Of a DNA stretch of 64,000 bases, positions 33,901 through 45,510 are shown piece by piece; the stretch's first letter is position 1, and each line of letters begins with the position of its first letter. The notes beneath the pieces are model-generated. The model was not told where the DNA came from and did not search any database. It worked only from the letters and a program-made list of their open reading frames with translations. Source of the DNA: Moniliophthora roreri (Eukaryota; Basidiomycota; Agaricomycetes; Agaricales; Marasmiaceae); contig LATX02000194.1 of NCBI GenBank assembly GCA_001466705.2, positions 496,001 to 560,000 on the forward strand, written 5' to 3'. A program made the position numbers and the translations under genes.

Positions 33901-36900
33901 CATTCGCCACTCGAGCTTGACCACCCAACTTTCCTTCCGTGCCTACTTCACGTGCTACTCGTGTCACCTACAAGAACAACCTCTTAGCATTCTACGCCCC
34001 AGCGCATGTGGAAGGGGAAAAACACCCGCACCTCATCGGCAAACACACTCAAACTCTCCGTCATCTCATTAACCGTTTCTTTCAAATCCGCAATTTCACC
34101 TTTTGAACCACGGTCAAGTCAGGCAACTATGGAGATTCGGGGGACCCTGGGAGGAACTCACCCTTGACATCAACTACAATCTTCTTACTCAAATCACCCG
34201 AAGCGACGGCTTTTGTAACTTCAGCAATAGAACGGACTTGATTCGTTAGATTCATAGCCATCAAATTGACATTATCTGTCAATGACTGCAGAGCAATCAG
34301 TCTCATGTACAAAAAGTAAAAGGAAAGGGAATAGAGAATTCACCTTCCACTCGCCCTGAACATCAGGAACGAACGCTTGTCCACCCAAAATACCTTCTGT
34401 GCCTACTTCAAGCGACACTCGAGTGACTTCATTTGCCAATGTCGATAATTGAACCACCATGGAGTTGACCTGTGACCCAGCGTCAGCGTCCTGTCTTTTT
34501 TTTTTTTTCTCGTAACAAGGAAGGATACATACAGTCTCCTTCAAATCCAACATTTCACCCTGCACATCGACTTCAACAAACTTGCTCAAATTGCCTTGTG
34601 CGACGGCTTTGGTGACTTCGGAAATGGAACGGACTTGGTTGGTCAAATTGGAAGCCATTTTCTGTGTGTGCGTGCGCGTGGTTAGTTACGAGAATATGAG
34701 GAGATAACGAGACTGAAGATGGAGTGGCACTCTTTCTCTAGCGAACAGAGCCAAGAAACGTAACGAGAACGGCCTCTCCCCTCGAAAAGAGGGAACAACC
34801 ACACCAACCAAGCAAAACCCTACTCACATTAACATTCCTCGTCAAATCCGCCCACGTCCCTTGTACACCCTCCACCTTGGCTTGACCTCCAAGTATACCC
34901 TGAGTACCCACTTCAAGCGCTACACGTGTTACTTCTGATGAGAATGTATACAATTGATCCACCTAACGCGCGTTAGTCGCGTGCATCCGAGTGAGAGGAG
35001 AACGAGAGCATACCATATTATTAACCGTCTTCTTCAACGTAGCCATCTCTCCTTCAACTTCAATCTCAACTTTTTGTGTCAAATCTCCAGAAGCGACGGC
35101 TGTTGTAACCAATGCGATGGAACGGACTTGATCGGTGAGGGAGGAACACATTCTGTTTACCTGTATACAAAACACTCGGTGTTAGCCAATAGCTCTTGGG
35201 AAGAGAGAGAGAGAGTGAAAGAAGGGAGTGACATACATTCCGAACCAACTCGAACCAAACACCTTCTACATCCGGAACATTCGCTTGACCACCTAGTTTT
35301 CCTTGAGATCCGACTTCGAGGGTGACACGTGTAACTTCGGCTGCTAATGCCCGGAGTCGAACGACCATTCCATTGACCTAAGCGAAGCGAATTAATAAAA
35401 AAATCTTGTTGTATGTTAAAATGGAAACAAGTCCTTGTAACTCACAGTATTCTTCAAATCCAAAATCTCACCACGAGCATCCACTTCAATCTGTTTCGAC
35501 AAATCACCTAGTGCAACTGCTTTGGTGACTTTTGCTATAGATCGGACCTATACACATAATCACGCTTTTAGTAAAAAAAAAAAAACGTACGCGCACGCGC
35601 GCGCAAGTTGAGAGAGCCCACCTGAGACGTCAAATTAGCAGCCAACTTGTTCACTACACCCGTCAACTCTCGCCATGTACCTTCCACATCCAAAACGAGA
35701 GCTTGACCACCCAATTTTCCTTCTGTACCGACTTCTTGGGATACACGAGTGACTTCTTTTGCGAATTGACCGAGTTTGTCTACCATTGTGTTGATGACGT
35801 CTATAACGCGCGCGAGAGAGAGTTATATCAGCCCGAGGGGTACCCGCGGGGTACACGGGGAAACGCTTCACCTTTGAGTGTAACCATAACCATGCCTTGA
35901 ACAGGAACCGTAATCTTTTGTGAAAGATCGCCGTCTGCTACTGCTTTACATACTCGTGCGACATCTTGAACTTGTGCTTTGAGAAGTCGCAATTCTTCGA
36001 CGGCGGAAAGACCCGATTCGATAGCTGCTGTAGCAAGTGCACCGTTGGATGCTACGACAAATGGAGATGAGGAGCCGTCCGAGGGTGTTGTCGTGAATGG
36101 TGGGATTTTACTATTACGAGGGCGGTCAGTTTTCTTTGGGGTGATAGAGAGAGACCAAAAAAAAGAAAGGTGTTACCTCGCAGTCCCAACACCCACTTCA
36201 CGTACTCTTGCCCCACACCTTGAACACATATTCACATTCACGCCATTAGTATACTCCGCGTGACTTGTTGGAGGTGCGGAGATACTATTACTTGATATTC
36301 CTCCTGCTCCTGCTACACCAACACCAACACCTCTACCAATACCATTCCGAAGGAAAAACGCCTCTTTACCCCCATCCAACGCTATAGCAGAAGGCGAAGA
36401 CCAATCCGGATCATAGGGTACAGTCGCAGCATGTGCGCTAACCGTTGCCGATGAAGGTAATGAAGTATGTTGAGTATCCCATAAATCAAGCCGCATATTA
36501 TCTCTGTCGGTCCCGCTTAGGCGTTTTTCTTTCATACTCGTCGCTTGGTGGGCTGATGGTGGAAGTGGTGGTGGCGGGACAGATTGATCTTCGGAAGGGG
36601 GAGAAGAATGGGACAATGAAAAGGAAGAGCGGGTATCATACCACTCTGCCTCTCCATCGTCGTCGTCGTCGTCGTCGTCGCTGCTGCTGCTGTCGTTACT
36701 GCTGTCACAGTCATCGTCACAGTCCACATCGTCATCCGCAGTAAACCCATTAACAGAACCCGGAGAAGACCCCAATAGTCTTCTCAAACTCCTCAAAATT
36801 GAATCTGTTCTCCAATCTGTTGGACCAGTGTATTTGGGAATAGGCAGCGCATTATGGGAAGCTACGACGCCTGTTTCGTAGAGAGATAATAGACGTGTGA

Positions 36901-37003
36901 GGTGGTCGAGGAAGGGTTCGACGACTGCTGTGGATGATGATGGAGTGGTTATGGATGAGGGACTCATGACTGCATTGAATCGATGGGCAGATGTGGCAGG
37001 CAA
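30952..37003 (-). CDS. nik1: Group III poly-HAMP hybrid histidine kinase (Nik1/Os-1 type)
   Basis: Cytosolic hybrid sensor kinase expected to act upstream of the HOG-type MAPK pathway in osmotic and cell-wall stress; the family is the known target pathway of phenylpyrrole and dicarboximide fungicides. From the N-terminus there is a low-complexity head with a Ser/Asp-rich stretch (about 36640-36750). Then come at least seven canonical HAMP cores (for example [61 protein letters not shown]) alternating with EVTRVxxEVGTEGxLGGQA repeats. The HisKA box is [15 protein letters not shown], split by an intron at about 32935. The ATPase has [25 protein letters not shown] and [10 protein letters not shown]. 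The receiver has [15 protein letters not shown], phospho-acceptor [10 protein letters not shown] (exon start near 31341) and [10 protein letters not shown]. The stop is at 30952. Many tiny introns interrupt the HAMP region. The start at 37003 (MPATSAHRF) is the first ATG of the open frame; the Met at 36967 is an alternative. All catalytic residues are present. Confidence 0.92.
36650..36735. repeat. Trinucleotide microsatellite coding an Asp/Ser tract
   Basis: cgtcgtcgtcgtcgtcgtcg followed by ctgctgctgctg and degenerate tcatcgtca repeats. On the minus strand it reads as an acidic Asp/Ser-rich tract in the kinase N-terminal head. It is likely length-variable. Confidence 0.8.
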
Positions 37004-38200
37004 AGGTAAAGATGGAGAACAAAGAGCGTGTGCTGCAGTTGTATTGGTTTGTTTGTCGTGTGACGAAACGGGTCTAGACTCTGGAGGGGACTGTTATAGA
37101 TTCTGGGCGGCGGCGGCGAACTGTTGTTGGCGTTCTTTGCAGAGGGTTGGTTGAGTACAAGAGACAAAAAGGCAGGCTTGTTGTTGGTCGCTTGTCAACG
37201 TTGAGCTCCGCTCTGTGTCCGCCGCGATCAAATGGTCGCTAAACAAAATAGTTAGTCTCCGCTACAGGCTTATTTGCTATTTAGTTCCGGTTCCGCCCTA
37301 GTCTTTTCCAATTGTTATCTCGAAATGTCCTTGGAAATACACTCTCCCTCAAATTCACAACCCCCCCGTTTCTTGTTCTGTTCTGCTCCACAAGTCCAGA
37401 GCGCAACTCACCATTCCATTACCCATTCCATGTGTCGATCAACGTAAAAAGAACTGTTTTCTTGTCCGTACCCTGATTTAATTTCAACTCCGCGGCACTT
37501 CCTTAAATATTACTATCCAGACTCGCGTAAGAAGGATCATTCCTCGTATTACTCCCAAAACATGTTCCTTGTGCACTCCGGCTCCAAGACACGCAGCAAC
37601 GAGCTCCACAACGATTAAACGGATCGAGGTGTCGGGTTTCAACTTTCGGAATCGGTTCTCGGATTGATCGGTCCGTTTCCTTCTTTCGTGCCATGTGGCC
37701 TTACTCTCAAAGCGCTCGTCGACTCGCCATTCCCATGAACGCCTTACAAGTCACTGTTATGTCGCGGACATTCAAAAAGCTTACATACACCCCCCCTCAC
37801 CTGAGCAATCTAACCCTTTATTTTGACTGTCGCCGTCAGTCAGCTGATCTCAATCTAACTTGCATCCAATTCTTCGAACGCGTTCACATCGGTGCCTCAG
37901 TTCTCCTATCAATCCAATATCCTGGTCCTGGTTGTTAATCCTAGTTTGATCAGTCTCCCTTAGGCAGACTTAATCACTCCCTATCTTGCTAGATAGAGTC
38001 TGCTTCAAATCACCCCGTGTACTGTCAATTCTGGACTTCCCCGCCTTCAATCTTTTCCAGCTATACCCTATATAGAAATATCAGATGTGTCCCGATCACG
38101 AGACCTCGTTTGCTGGCATTTCTTTCTAGTACAGTCATCTGGGAGTCTGTAAGACACTTGGGGTCCTTGAGACACTTTGTTTTTTCTCTAATCCTGTGAC
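37004..38200. other. Kinase upstream region, no other gene recognised
   Basis: Contains the 5' leader and promoter of the divergently oriented kinase gene. Short frames on both strands (for example 37503-37694 minus, 37693-37938 plus) have no recognisable motif. A CpG-poor composition starts at about 38200. Confidence 0.4.
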
Positions 38201-39175
38201 ATTTTGCTTGTATCCAAGTATTCCACAGCAATCTAGACTACTATAAACTTACTATGCCCAAAAATTACTAAATTGGAAGGAGTAGTACTGGCATGGTGAA
38301 TGAAAATTGACACAATTTGAGATACAACAACTTTTGTTGACTCTTTGTTGGTCAAAACCCAAGGGGAATTTGTGTCACTGGCATATATTGGGGATTATCT
38401 GGTATACTTTGTATGACAACTGGGTGACCAAGCAATAAGGGTGAAAAGGAAAAGCTGATAAGTGTGACAAATGAGAGGCAAGACTTGGTGGAATTCAAGT
38501 CTTGTGGCACTGCATAGTTAGAAATTGTGGGTGTTTTTTTGTATTAAATAATCATTTGAGTACTGAATGTAGCTATTAACTTGGTACAGTGAGCTGCTGT
38601 GGTCACTACCAATACCCTCATTATACTCATGCTACTTTGTATCTAATGGAATCTAGAAGGTCAATCTTCATAAAGTGTGCAGTATCAAGAGCAGTCAAAT
38701 CTTATAAACTATCACATGGCAAAAGTTATAGCTCTAAAAAATCTGATTGGCTGTTGCCCCACAAGCCACCCTACTAGGTGTAAGAAGCAGAGAACCAAAG
38801 GTTTGGAAATGAACAGCTTGCCTCTCTCTAGTAATCATTCCTAGCACCATGGGCACAAGCCCACTATTACTCTCACTGCTGCCCCATGAGCACTCACTTC
38901 CATTAGGCTGTGAGGAGTGAACTGAAGGTTTGTAACAAACAGCTTGAGGTTCAGCCTAGTTATAGTTGCCATCAGCACAAGTTATCCTCTAGTTATGGCC
39001 TAATCCAAGAGTATTAAGAAACATACACCAAATTCTACTCTTGGACTTGGTAGAAAGTTCTGAGAAATCTTTCAGTATTGGAATGGACAGTTGTTGAAAT
39101 GAAAAAATGGGTATATCAAGTAATATACAGTGCATAGTGCATGCAGTCAATGTGGGTAAAGGCAGGAAACAGGTA
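38200..39175. other. Left edge of the CpG-poor island, no gene recognised
   Basis: AT-rich, almost no CG dinucleotides, rich in short repeats such as ggtttggaaatgaacagctt / ggtttgtaacaaacagcttg at about 38800 and 38927. Probably old mobile DNA. Confidence 0.4.
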
Positions 39176-39834
39176 GTCTTGAGACCAGACTGATAATACA
39201 TACTGATGATCACAAGTGATGTGTGTGTATGTAGTCTGGTACTTTCCTCACATGGGGTAGCTGCTGGCTTTTTGTTCCCATGGATAGAGAATGCTCCCAT
39301 AGCCAGTACCTCTATTTCACACCTCAGATATACATGTCTCTGTACAGTACTATACATCCTGCAGCAATTCATTGTTGTTTCCCCCCAATTTCAATCCTAT
39401 TTCATTCTATATGCCAAAACAGCACCAGAATCAGTTGCCATTCCCTCAGAATCATTCTGAAAATAATTCTATATCAAGTTCTCATCCAATGTCAAATCTA
39501 CTTTATGTTATGAGGACATAATAAGAGGTATAAATCCATTTATTTTGAGAGTATACAATATGGAATCAGGTTATTATGGTTTAAGAATAAGAGATGCAGT
39601 GCAGTGCCTGCCAAATTTTGGCTGGGGAGCCATGGGACAATTCTCTATCCATAGGAACAAAAAGCCAGCAGGTACCCTACATGGAGGAAAGTTACAGACT
39701 AGGAAACAGGTGATTATCTAATATAAAAAAAAACACCTGCAGCTTTTTACTGTGGAGTTGCTTCAGACTACATACTACCACATTACTTGTAATCATCAGG
39801 TAGTATCATCAGTCTAGACCCTCAAAATTAGTGG
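39176..39834. mobile_element. Foldback (long inverted repeat) element, about 660 bp
   Basis: The left arm at about 39176-39306 and the right arm at about 39615-39834 are inverted copies with scattered differences. The left arm reads agactgat..atac...ctgatgatcacaagtgatgtg...tatgtagtctgg, then ctgctggctttttgttccc and atggatagagaat. The right arm has the same in reverse (attctctatccatagg, aacaaaaagccagcag, cagactacatacta, agtctagacc). The right arm contains a small extra segment near 39705-39760 including an aacaggtg/cacctg palindrome. The AT-rich interior has no gene. It ends 14 bp from the hAT element. Confidence 0.75.
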
Positions 39835-40039
39835 AATTTGGCTGTGTTTAGGGTTGTCACCAGCTCGGCTCGGCTCGCTCTGGCTCGCTCGCAGCGGCTT
39901 GGCTCCCCCCCGGCTCAGGGAGCTGATATCATATTTGGCTTGGCTCCAAGAGCCGCTTTGAGCCGCTGAGCCAACGGCTTCCAGGCTTTTTTTTTCTTCA
40001 CCGTAGATGAGACAATGTTATCAAAATAGCAGAAGAATG

Positions 40040-43000
40040 TTAAATATATATGAACTTTTCTACAGAAGAAACCACTGGTAGGTCAACAAAGGAAATGTCT
40101 GGTAGGTTACCTCTGTAAGTGTCGGGATCAGCTATATCTGGAACGTGCTCCTCATCCTGACGGACTATTGCTTCTAGCTCCGTTACCTCGACACTACGCT
40201 TGTACTGCTTTGTGAAGTCAAGCGGACCATTTTGCTTGATAGAATTCTTCAAGATCTGTATTGCTTTCATAAGCTCAGCGCCCAACCGTGTGTGAAGGTC
40301 AGTCTTGGTGTGCCTCGAGGATGAGAACAGTTGCTCGCAGGGGACTGATGTACCTTGAATTGGAAGCAGGTCCATAGTGAGTGCAAAAATAGTTGGATAT
40401 TTCTTGCAATTAAGCTGATGTGAGAGTAAGTAAGATGTATAAATTGAAATGAATGACATATCACATACTTCCCAGTACTTCAACAAGCCATCCTTGTCAT
40501 CACTTGCAAGTGCAGTATCCTTATACAGGTAGTTGGCTGCTTCAGCCTCTACGGTTCTTTCTCCATATCGCTTGTTCCTGCGTCCAAGCTGAAGGATACT
40601 TTGTGCCCAATCATCATCCTGTTTGCCTGAGGAAGATGCTTGAGATGGCTGTGGCTGTGGGTCATTCATATGGAGGTTACTGCCTCCAGGACATCTTTGT
40701 TGTAGCTGGATTATATCATAAGGCTTCCGAACAATTATAGAACACCTAATTACTTACCTCAGCATGGAAGGTATCAAGGATATCGGCCTTATGATACCGA
40801 CAATTCTGCTCGATCCAATCCAGCTTGATGTTTGGGTGGATAACTGCTACTGAGTCAGAATCTGTTGTAACTGCTAAAAGGAACAACCTTATGCATAGAG
40901 AGGAAGTATGCAGGAACCTTAATGATTCAGTCTAGATACTCCTCAAGTTTGTTGATCCCTTGCTGAATGATATCGACAAAATCTGGATATTCCTCTTGAA
41001 GTCTAATCCAGCGGTCGATGATGGCATGGAAAGCAGAAATGGTGTATGCAAGGCAAGGTGTTCCATTAGTTGAGAGAAAATGTTGAAATGCATGAGGCAC
41101 CTGGAAAGAAGTAAGTAAACACTAAGCGTACATGAAAAGGTGACCTCAAACCTTAAGTATGACCTCGCATACTTCAATTGCCTGCCATTCATACTTGTGG
41201 AGTATATATGGCACTATATCGAGTCCATGCACTTTATCTAGCCGAAAGTCCTCCAGTTGCTAACACAACATTTGAATGGAAGCACATGATGAAAACACAT
41301 AATACTCACAGGTTGGAGTTCGAGGGCTTGATATAGCATGTGGTGAGATGAAGACCAGCAGTTTGAGATGTCTTTGATGAGCAGCAGCTCTTGCCCCTCT
41401 CGAGCAGCCGTAACGAGCTTACTGAATGCAATTCTCCATTGACTGGAAGCCCAGCACTGCATTCAAGTTCAGATCATCAATGCTTCCACGCTGCCGTTCA
41501 AGAAATAACTTACCTTGTGCACCATCCCTCTTGTGTGAGTCAGTACACCAGGCTTATGATTTGCAGGAAGGGTACTACCATCCTTAGCTGCGAAAATAGC
41601 GGCCAAGTTGACTTTATCTATCTTGTCCAAGATCGCCGTTACAGCCAAGTGAATAATGTGTGCAAAACATCTGAGAAAGTGGTCAGCCCTTCATGAAGAG
41701 AATATGTCGACACATTACATACCTAATGTGATTGAGGGCCTCGTCGAAGTCAATTCCCATCCCTTGGAGACGATAACCAAGCCTCCCACACATAGTTTCA
41801 TTGTTTGATGCATTATCACAGGTAATCTAGCTGATCTGAAGGGATAAGTTAGTCGGATATTGGATTTAGGTTTAGGCACATACCTTCTTCAAAAGCCCTA
41901 AACAGTTGACTAAGTACAAAAAAGCTTCTCCCAAGTGTGCGCCAGTGTGTGATTGCAGCAACTCATGGAATGCAAGTACGTCTGAACAAAATTGAAGGAC
42001 TGTTCGTGTCTTGACTCCATCTTTGGCCTTGTCCGTGATGACAACTTCTTTAATCCAGTGCACCGTTATAGCAATAAAGGGATAAAGGGTAGAGTCTGTC
42101 CACCCATCACAAGTGAACGAGATCTTGCCAAGTGCTCCCTGAATCATGGGTCAACTTGTATGCCAGTAATCCGAGTCAAGTGTACTCACCATAATCTCTT
42201 TTGCAAGTTCATGCATCTGACAATACCATGTCTCAATGATAACTTTTGACATTGTTGTACACCCAAGAATGTTAGCCTTAGTCAGATTTTGTCTCAGGTA
42301 GAGAACAAGGTGGATAACCCGCTCTGATTCCACAAAAGAAATAGGCTGTATGGCCTGTGAGATAGGTAGGATAACAATCCAACAAGTACATACCAGGTCC
42401 TCAGCAATAATTAACTCCATAAGCCTTTGAGAAAGACCTTGCATGGTGAATGGCTTGAATTTGAGCTGCATTGTAGCAGGGACTAGAACATTGTTCTCAG
42501 CCCAATACGCTGCCACCTGGTCGCTGACTGTCTTCGCATCAATCACAATTCCTAGATGATCACAATGGGCCACCCAGATGGGTAGATGTAACAATAAATG
42601 CTTGCGCATATTTGTAATGCTGCTCTTCAGGCCATATGTCCCAACCTTGATGAGCACTGGGTTCTCTGATTTCGCCTGTATCCTGTATCCTCATTGTCAG
42701 CATGTGTAGAGGATGAATATGGAGAACGTACTCAAGGCAGATATCACAAAGGTAATTTGTGGCAGTCTCCATAAAAAGCGTATAGACGTCATCTGAATGT
42801 TTGTCACATTGACCATCCATACCAGATCCAGCATTGAGGTTTTGCGGTATACAGGTAAAGTCCACGACTGCACGTCAACGGCCAGGCTTTGGAACAGGAA
42901 GCCTGCGCTGAAGGGGGGTACAAAGTGTGTTAAGGAGTATGAGAAACATGAACTCTAGATCTCTGTGGTAGAGCGCCTGCAAAAGAATCAGCACTGACAT

Positions 43001-43836
43001 TTCCTACTGAAGATGAACCGTGCCACTTACTTTTAGTGTGTGCACGAGGCATTGGGGTAGCCAGGACACTGCGCCCATCGTTGCTTGAATCTGAAATATC
43101 ATCCCAATTGAACTGTTCACCTGGTGATAGGTCTGTGAAATGCATGATGCTGTGACCTCAACCTTGACTGCGACTGTGACTTCCTGGCTGGCGTAAGGCC
43201 AGTGCTGGTCGTGGCGTTGAAGTATTATCTATGCCAATTGGGCTGAAGGCAAAGAGGTCATCTTCATCTTCATCTAAGGAGTGGAAGTCAGCTGCTTGAT
43301 CAAAACATCATATGGATTGCAACTGACAAAGTGAAGAAGGCCTGGAACGTGAAGAACGCCCCCTGGAAGGTTCTCTTGAAGATTGACGATGTCTCGAACA
43401 CTCCCTGGAAGGCTCTCTCAAAGGTCAACAACTTCTCAGAGATCCTTCCTGCTCCTCAGGTGAATGGGTGTCTTCTACATTAGTGCGCTGTGATCTTCTA
43501 GGAGGGGGTTGTGGGTGTTTGACAATGGTATGTGGAATCGGATCACAGCTTGGCGTTATCGGGCGTGTTGAGCTGCATGTGGGAGCACTAGGTGACCTGC
43601 TGTGCGCTGCAGGTGGATTGGCTGCGATAGACCTGTATGAGCATACTATGGGCCTGATTGAAGATGAGACATATCAGGGCCACCTTGTTTACCTTTCTGC
43701 TTATGGGTATTGCGACAGTTGCTTGGCTCCACACTCTCTGCTAGATACCAGTTAGAAAGTGAAAGTATGGAAGATAAAGGCATATACACTGTGCTTCTGC
43801 ATTAGCTCTCTTTTTTCCTTTTCCGCGTCCAGGCAT
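40040..43836 (-). CDS. hAT transposase (multi-exon)
   Basis: Cut-and-paste transposase. Reading from 43836 the start is MPGRGKGKKRANAEAQ, followed by a low-complexity Ser/Arg/Pro-rich N-terminal region over several exons. A BED-type zinc finger follows (YLCDIC at about 42745, then NMRKHLLLHLPIWVAHC at about 42575). Next are the RNase-H-like core with KISFTCDGWTDSTLYPF (first Asp, about 42110), TCDNASNNETMC (second Asp, about 41815) and the CxxH motif CFAHIIHLA (about 41670), and the C-terminal dimerisation domain LLPIQGTSVPCEQLFSSSRHTKTD (about 40310). Introns are short and GT-AG. The N-terminal exons show at least one stop in the most obvious frame (near 43640), which may be intronic, so integrity there is uncertain; the catalytic half reads well. 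Exon boundaries were only partly resolved. Confidence 0.85.
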
Positions 43837-45510
43837 CGAGCGAAGAGGAGATGTAGAACGTAAAGCGATACGTCAAGCCTTTTATAATTACACCAGTCAC
43901 AAAGTCATTTGGGTGACCTTCAGCATCGTGTTTCTCCAAATTTGCTGAACAGTGATTGTTTTGTGGTCCAATTTTGCGCTGGTGTGTGAACCAGCATAAT
44001 GGATAACGGAGCTAGGCTATGAAGCATGAAATCATGAAGTTCTGATTATGTGAAAAGGTGCACACAAAAGGATGATATGTAAATGGGCATGTGTGATTGT
44101 GATAAGATGGATTTAATCAATCAATCAGGCTGGTAAAGCGGAAGATATAGCACAAGCAATGTGACAAGATATGACACAGATGTGGGCCAAAGCATGAAAC
44201 AAGCGGGAGGGAAGATAGGAAACTGCCTGTTAAAGTATGTGTAGTGGAGCGAAATGGAGTGAAGTGTGGCATGTGGATGTTCAAAAAAGGTATCTTCAAA
44301 CATGTAGCCAGGTGTATACAACGAGTCCAGAAAGTAAGCCTCAGCACCCAAAACATGTTCATGTACGTGAATCAAGTGACTACAAGTCTGCTCGCATAAA
44401 CCTCTCTGCCATGCAGGCAACTACAAGTTGCCTATAATGTCAAATCGAGTGGCTGCAAGCCAGCTCAGATTTCAACTGACATTTCTGGTTCTTCCATGAG
44501 TAAATGCTTAGTGAAAGGATGTAGACATGTACTGGGGACATCATGGTGTGACAGGGAAGCAGGCAGAAGGTCAGATTGGAGGTAAGCGACTATACAGAGG
44601 TGATCCATGACTACAAGTCATCAGAATAGGTTTGAGCAGCTACAAGCCTACTCAAGTACCATATGATGCACTGATCCCCTCTCACTGCCACGTCCTCTAT
44701 CCCATCGCAAAGCCTTCCTCGACCCAATAATTAGTACTTGAAGCTAAGCATAAGAAATCAGTGAGGAAATCATAAAAAGAAGAGGTATGCAGCATACCTT
44801 GCCTGAGAGCAGCTAAAAAGGTGGGGTTTTCATCAAGAGAGAGGATGAGATGATGGCAAACAGTAAGAGGACAAGATGATGGCAAACGGTAAGAAATGAA
44901 AATGCAGCATGCTGATGAAAAGTCTGTTTCAAACTCCGCCAGCACTCACGGTGGACTCGGAAAAAAAAATAGATGCCTGTATGTGCAATCCCTTTCTCAT
45001 CATCATCTCACTTCATCTGCAACCAACCAAAACTGTTGACTCATTGCCTCTCTTCTCAGTCTCGTGGCCGTTTCAAACTCAAAGGGAAATTATATCGGTA
45101 AGTAAAGACCTATAGCCTTTTAATTCAGTGCTCAATCTGTTGACATCTCAGGACTTCTGGTAAGCCTTAGTTGTGGGAACTACAAAAGCGATAGGGTTTT
45201 GGCTTATAGCCGAACTCAGGCTTGAATCTGACTTGTAGCCAGATTCACTTGCCTTGAACTTGACCTGTGGTCGGTTCAAATAGCTGCTGTAGTCTCTCGT
45301 TCCCTTTGGCTTATTTCTGATCTGCCTTTAGCAGTACTCAATGAGGCCGCAATCATTTGGAAGCTTGATTATTAGAAGAGAGGTGGGATGGATTCAGAGG
45401 AAATTGGATCACCTACAGTCATCAACAGGTCGGAGATAGGTAAGCTTGGTATACCTTCTACTAGACTCTTAGTGCTTACATCTTTCCAGAAAAGTGATAT
45501 AGTGCGCTAG
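43837..45510. other. Divergent spacer inside the hAT element
   Basis: Lies between the transposase start and the accessory gene. It carries dispersed copies of a motif like ctacaagt(c/t)..ctc (about 44380, 44415, 44608, 44640). No gene recognised; probably holds both promoters. Confidence 0.4.
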
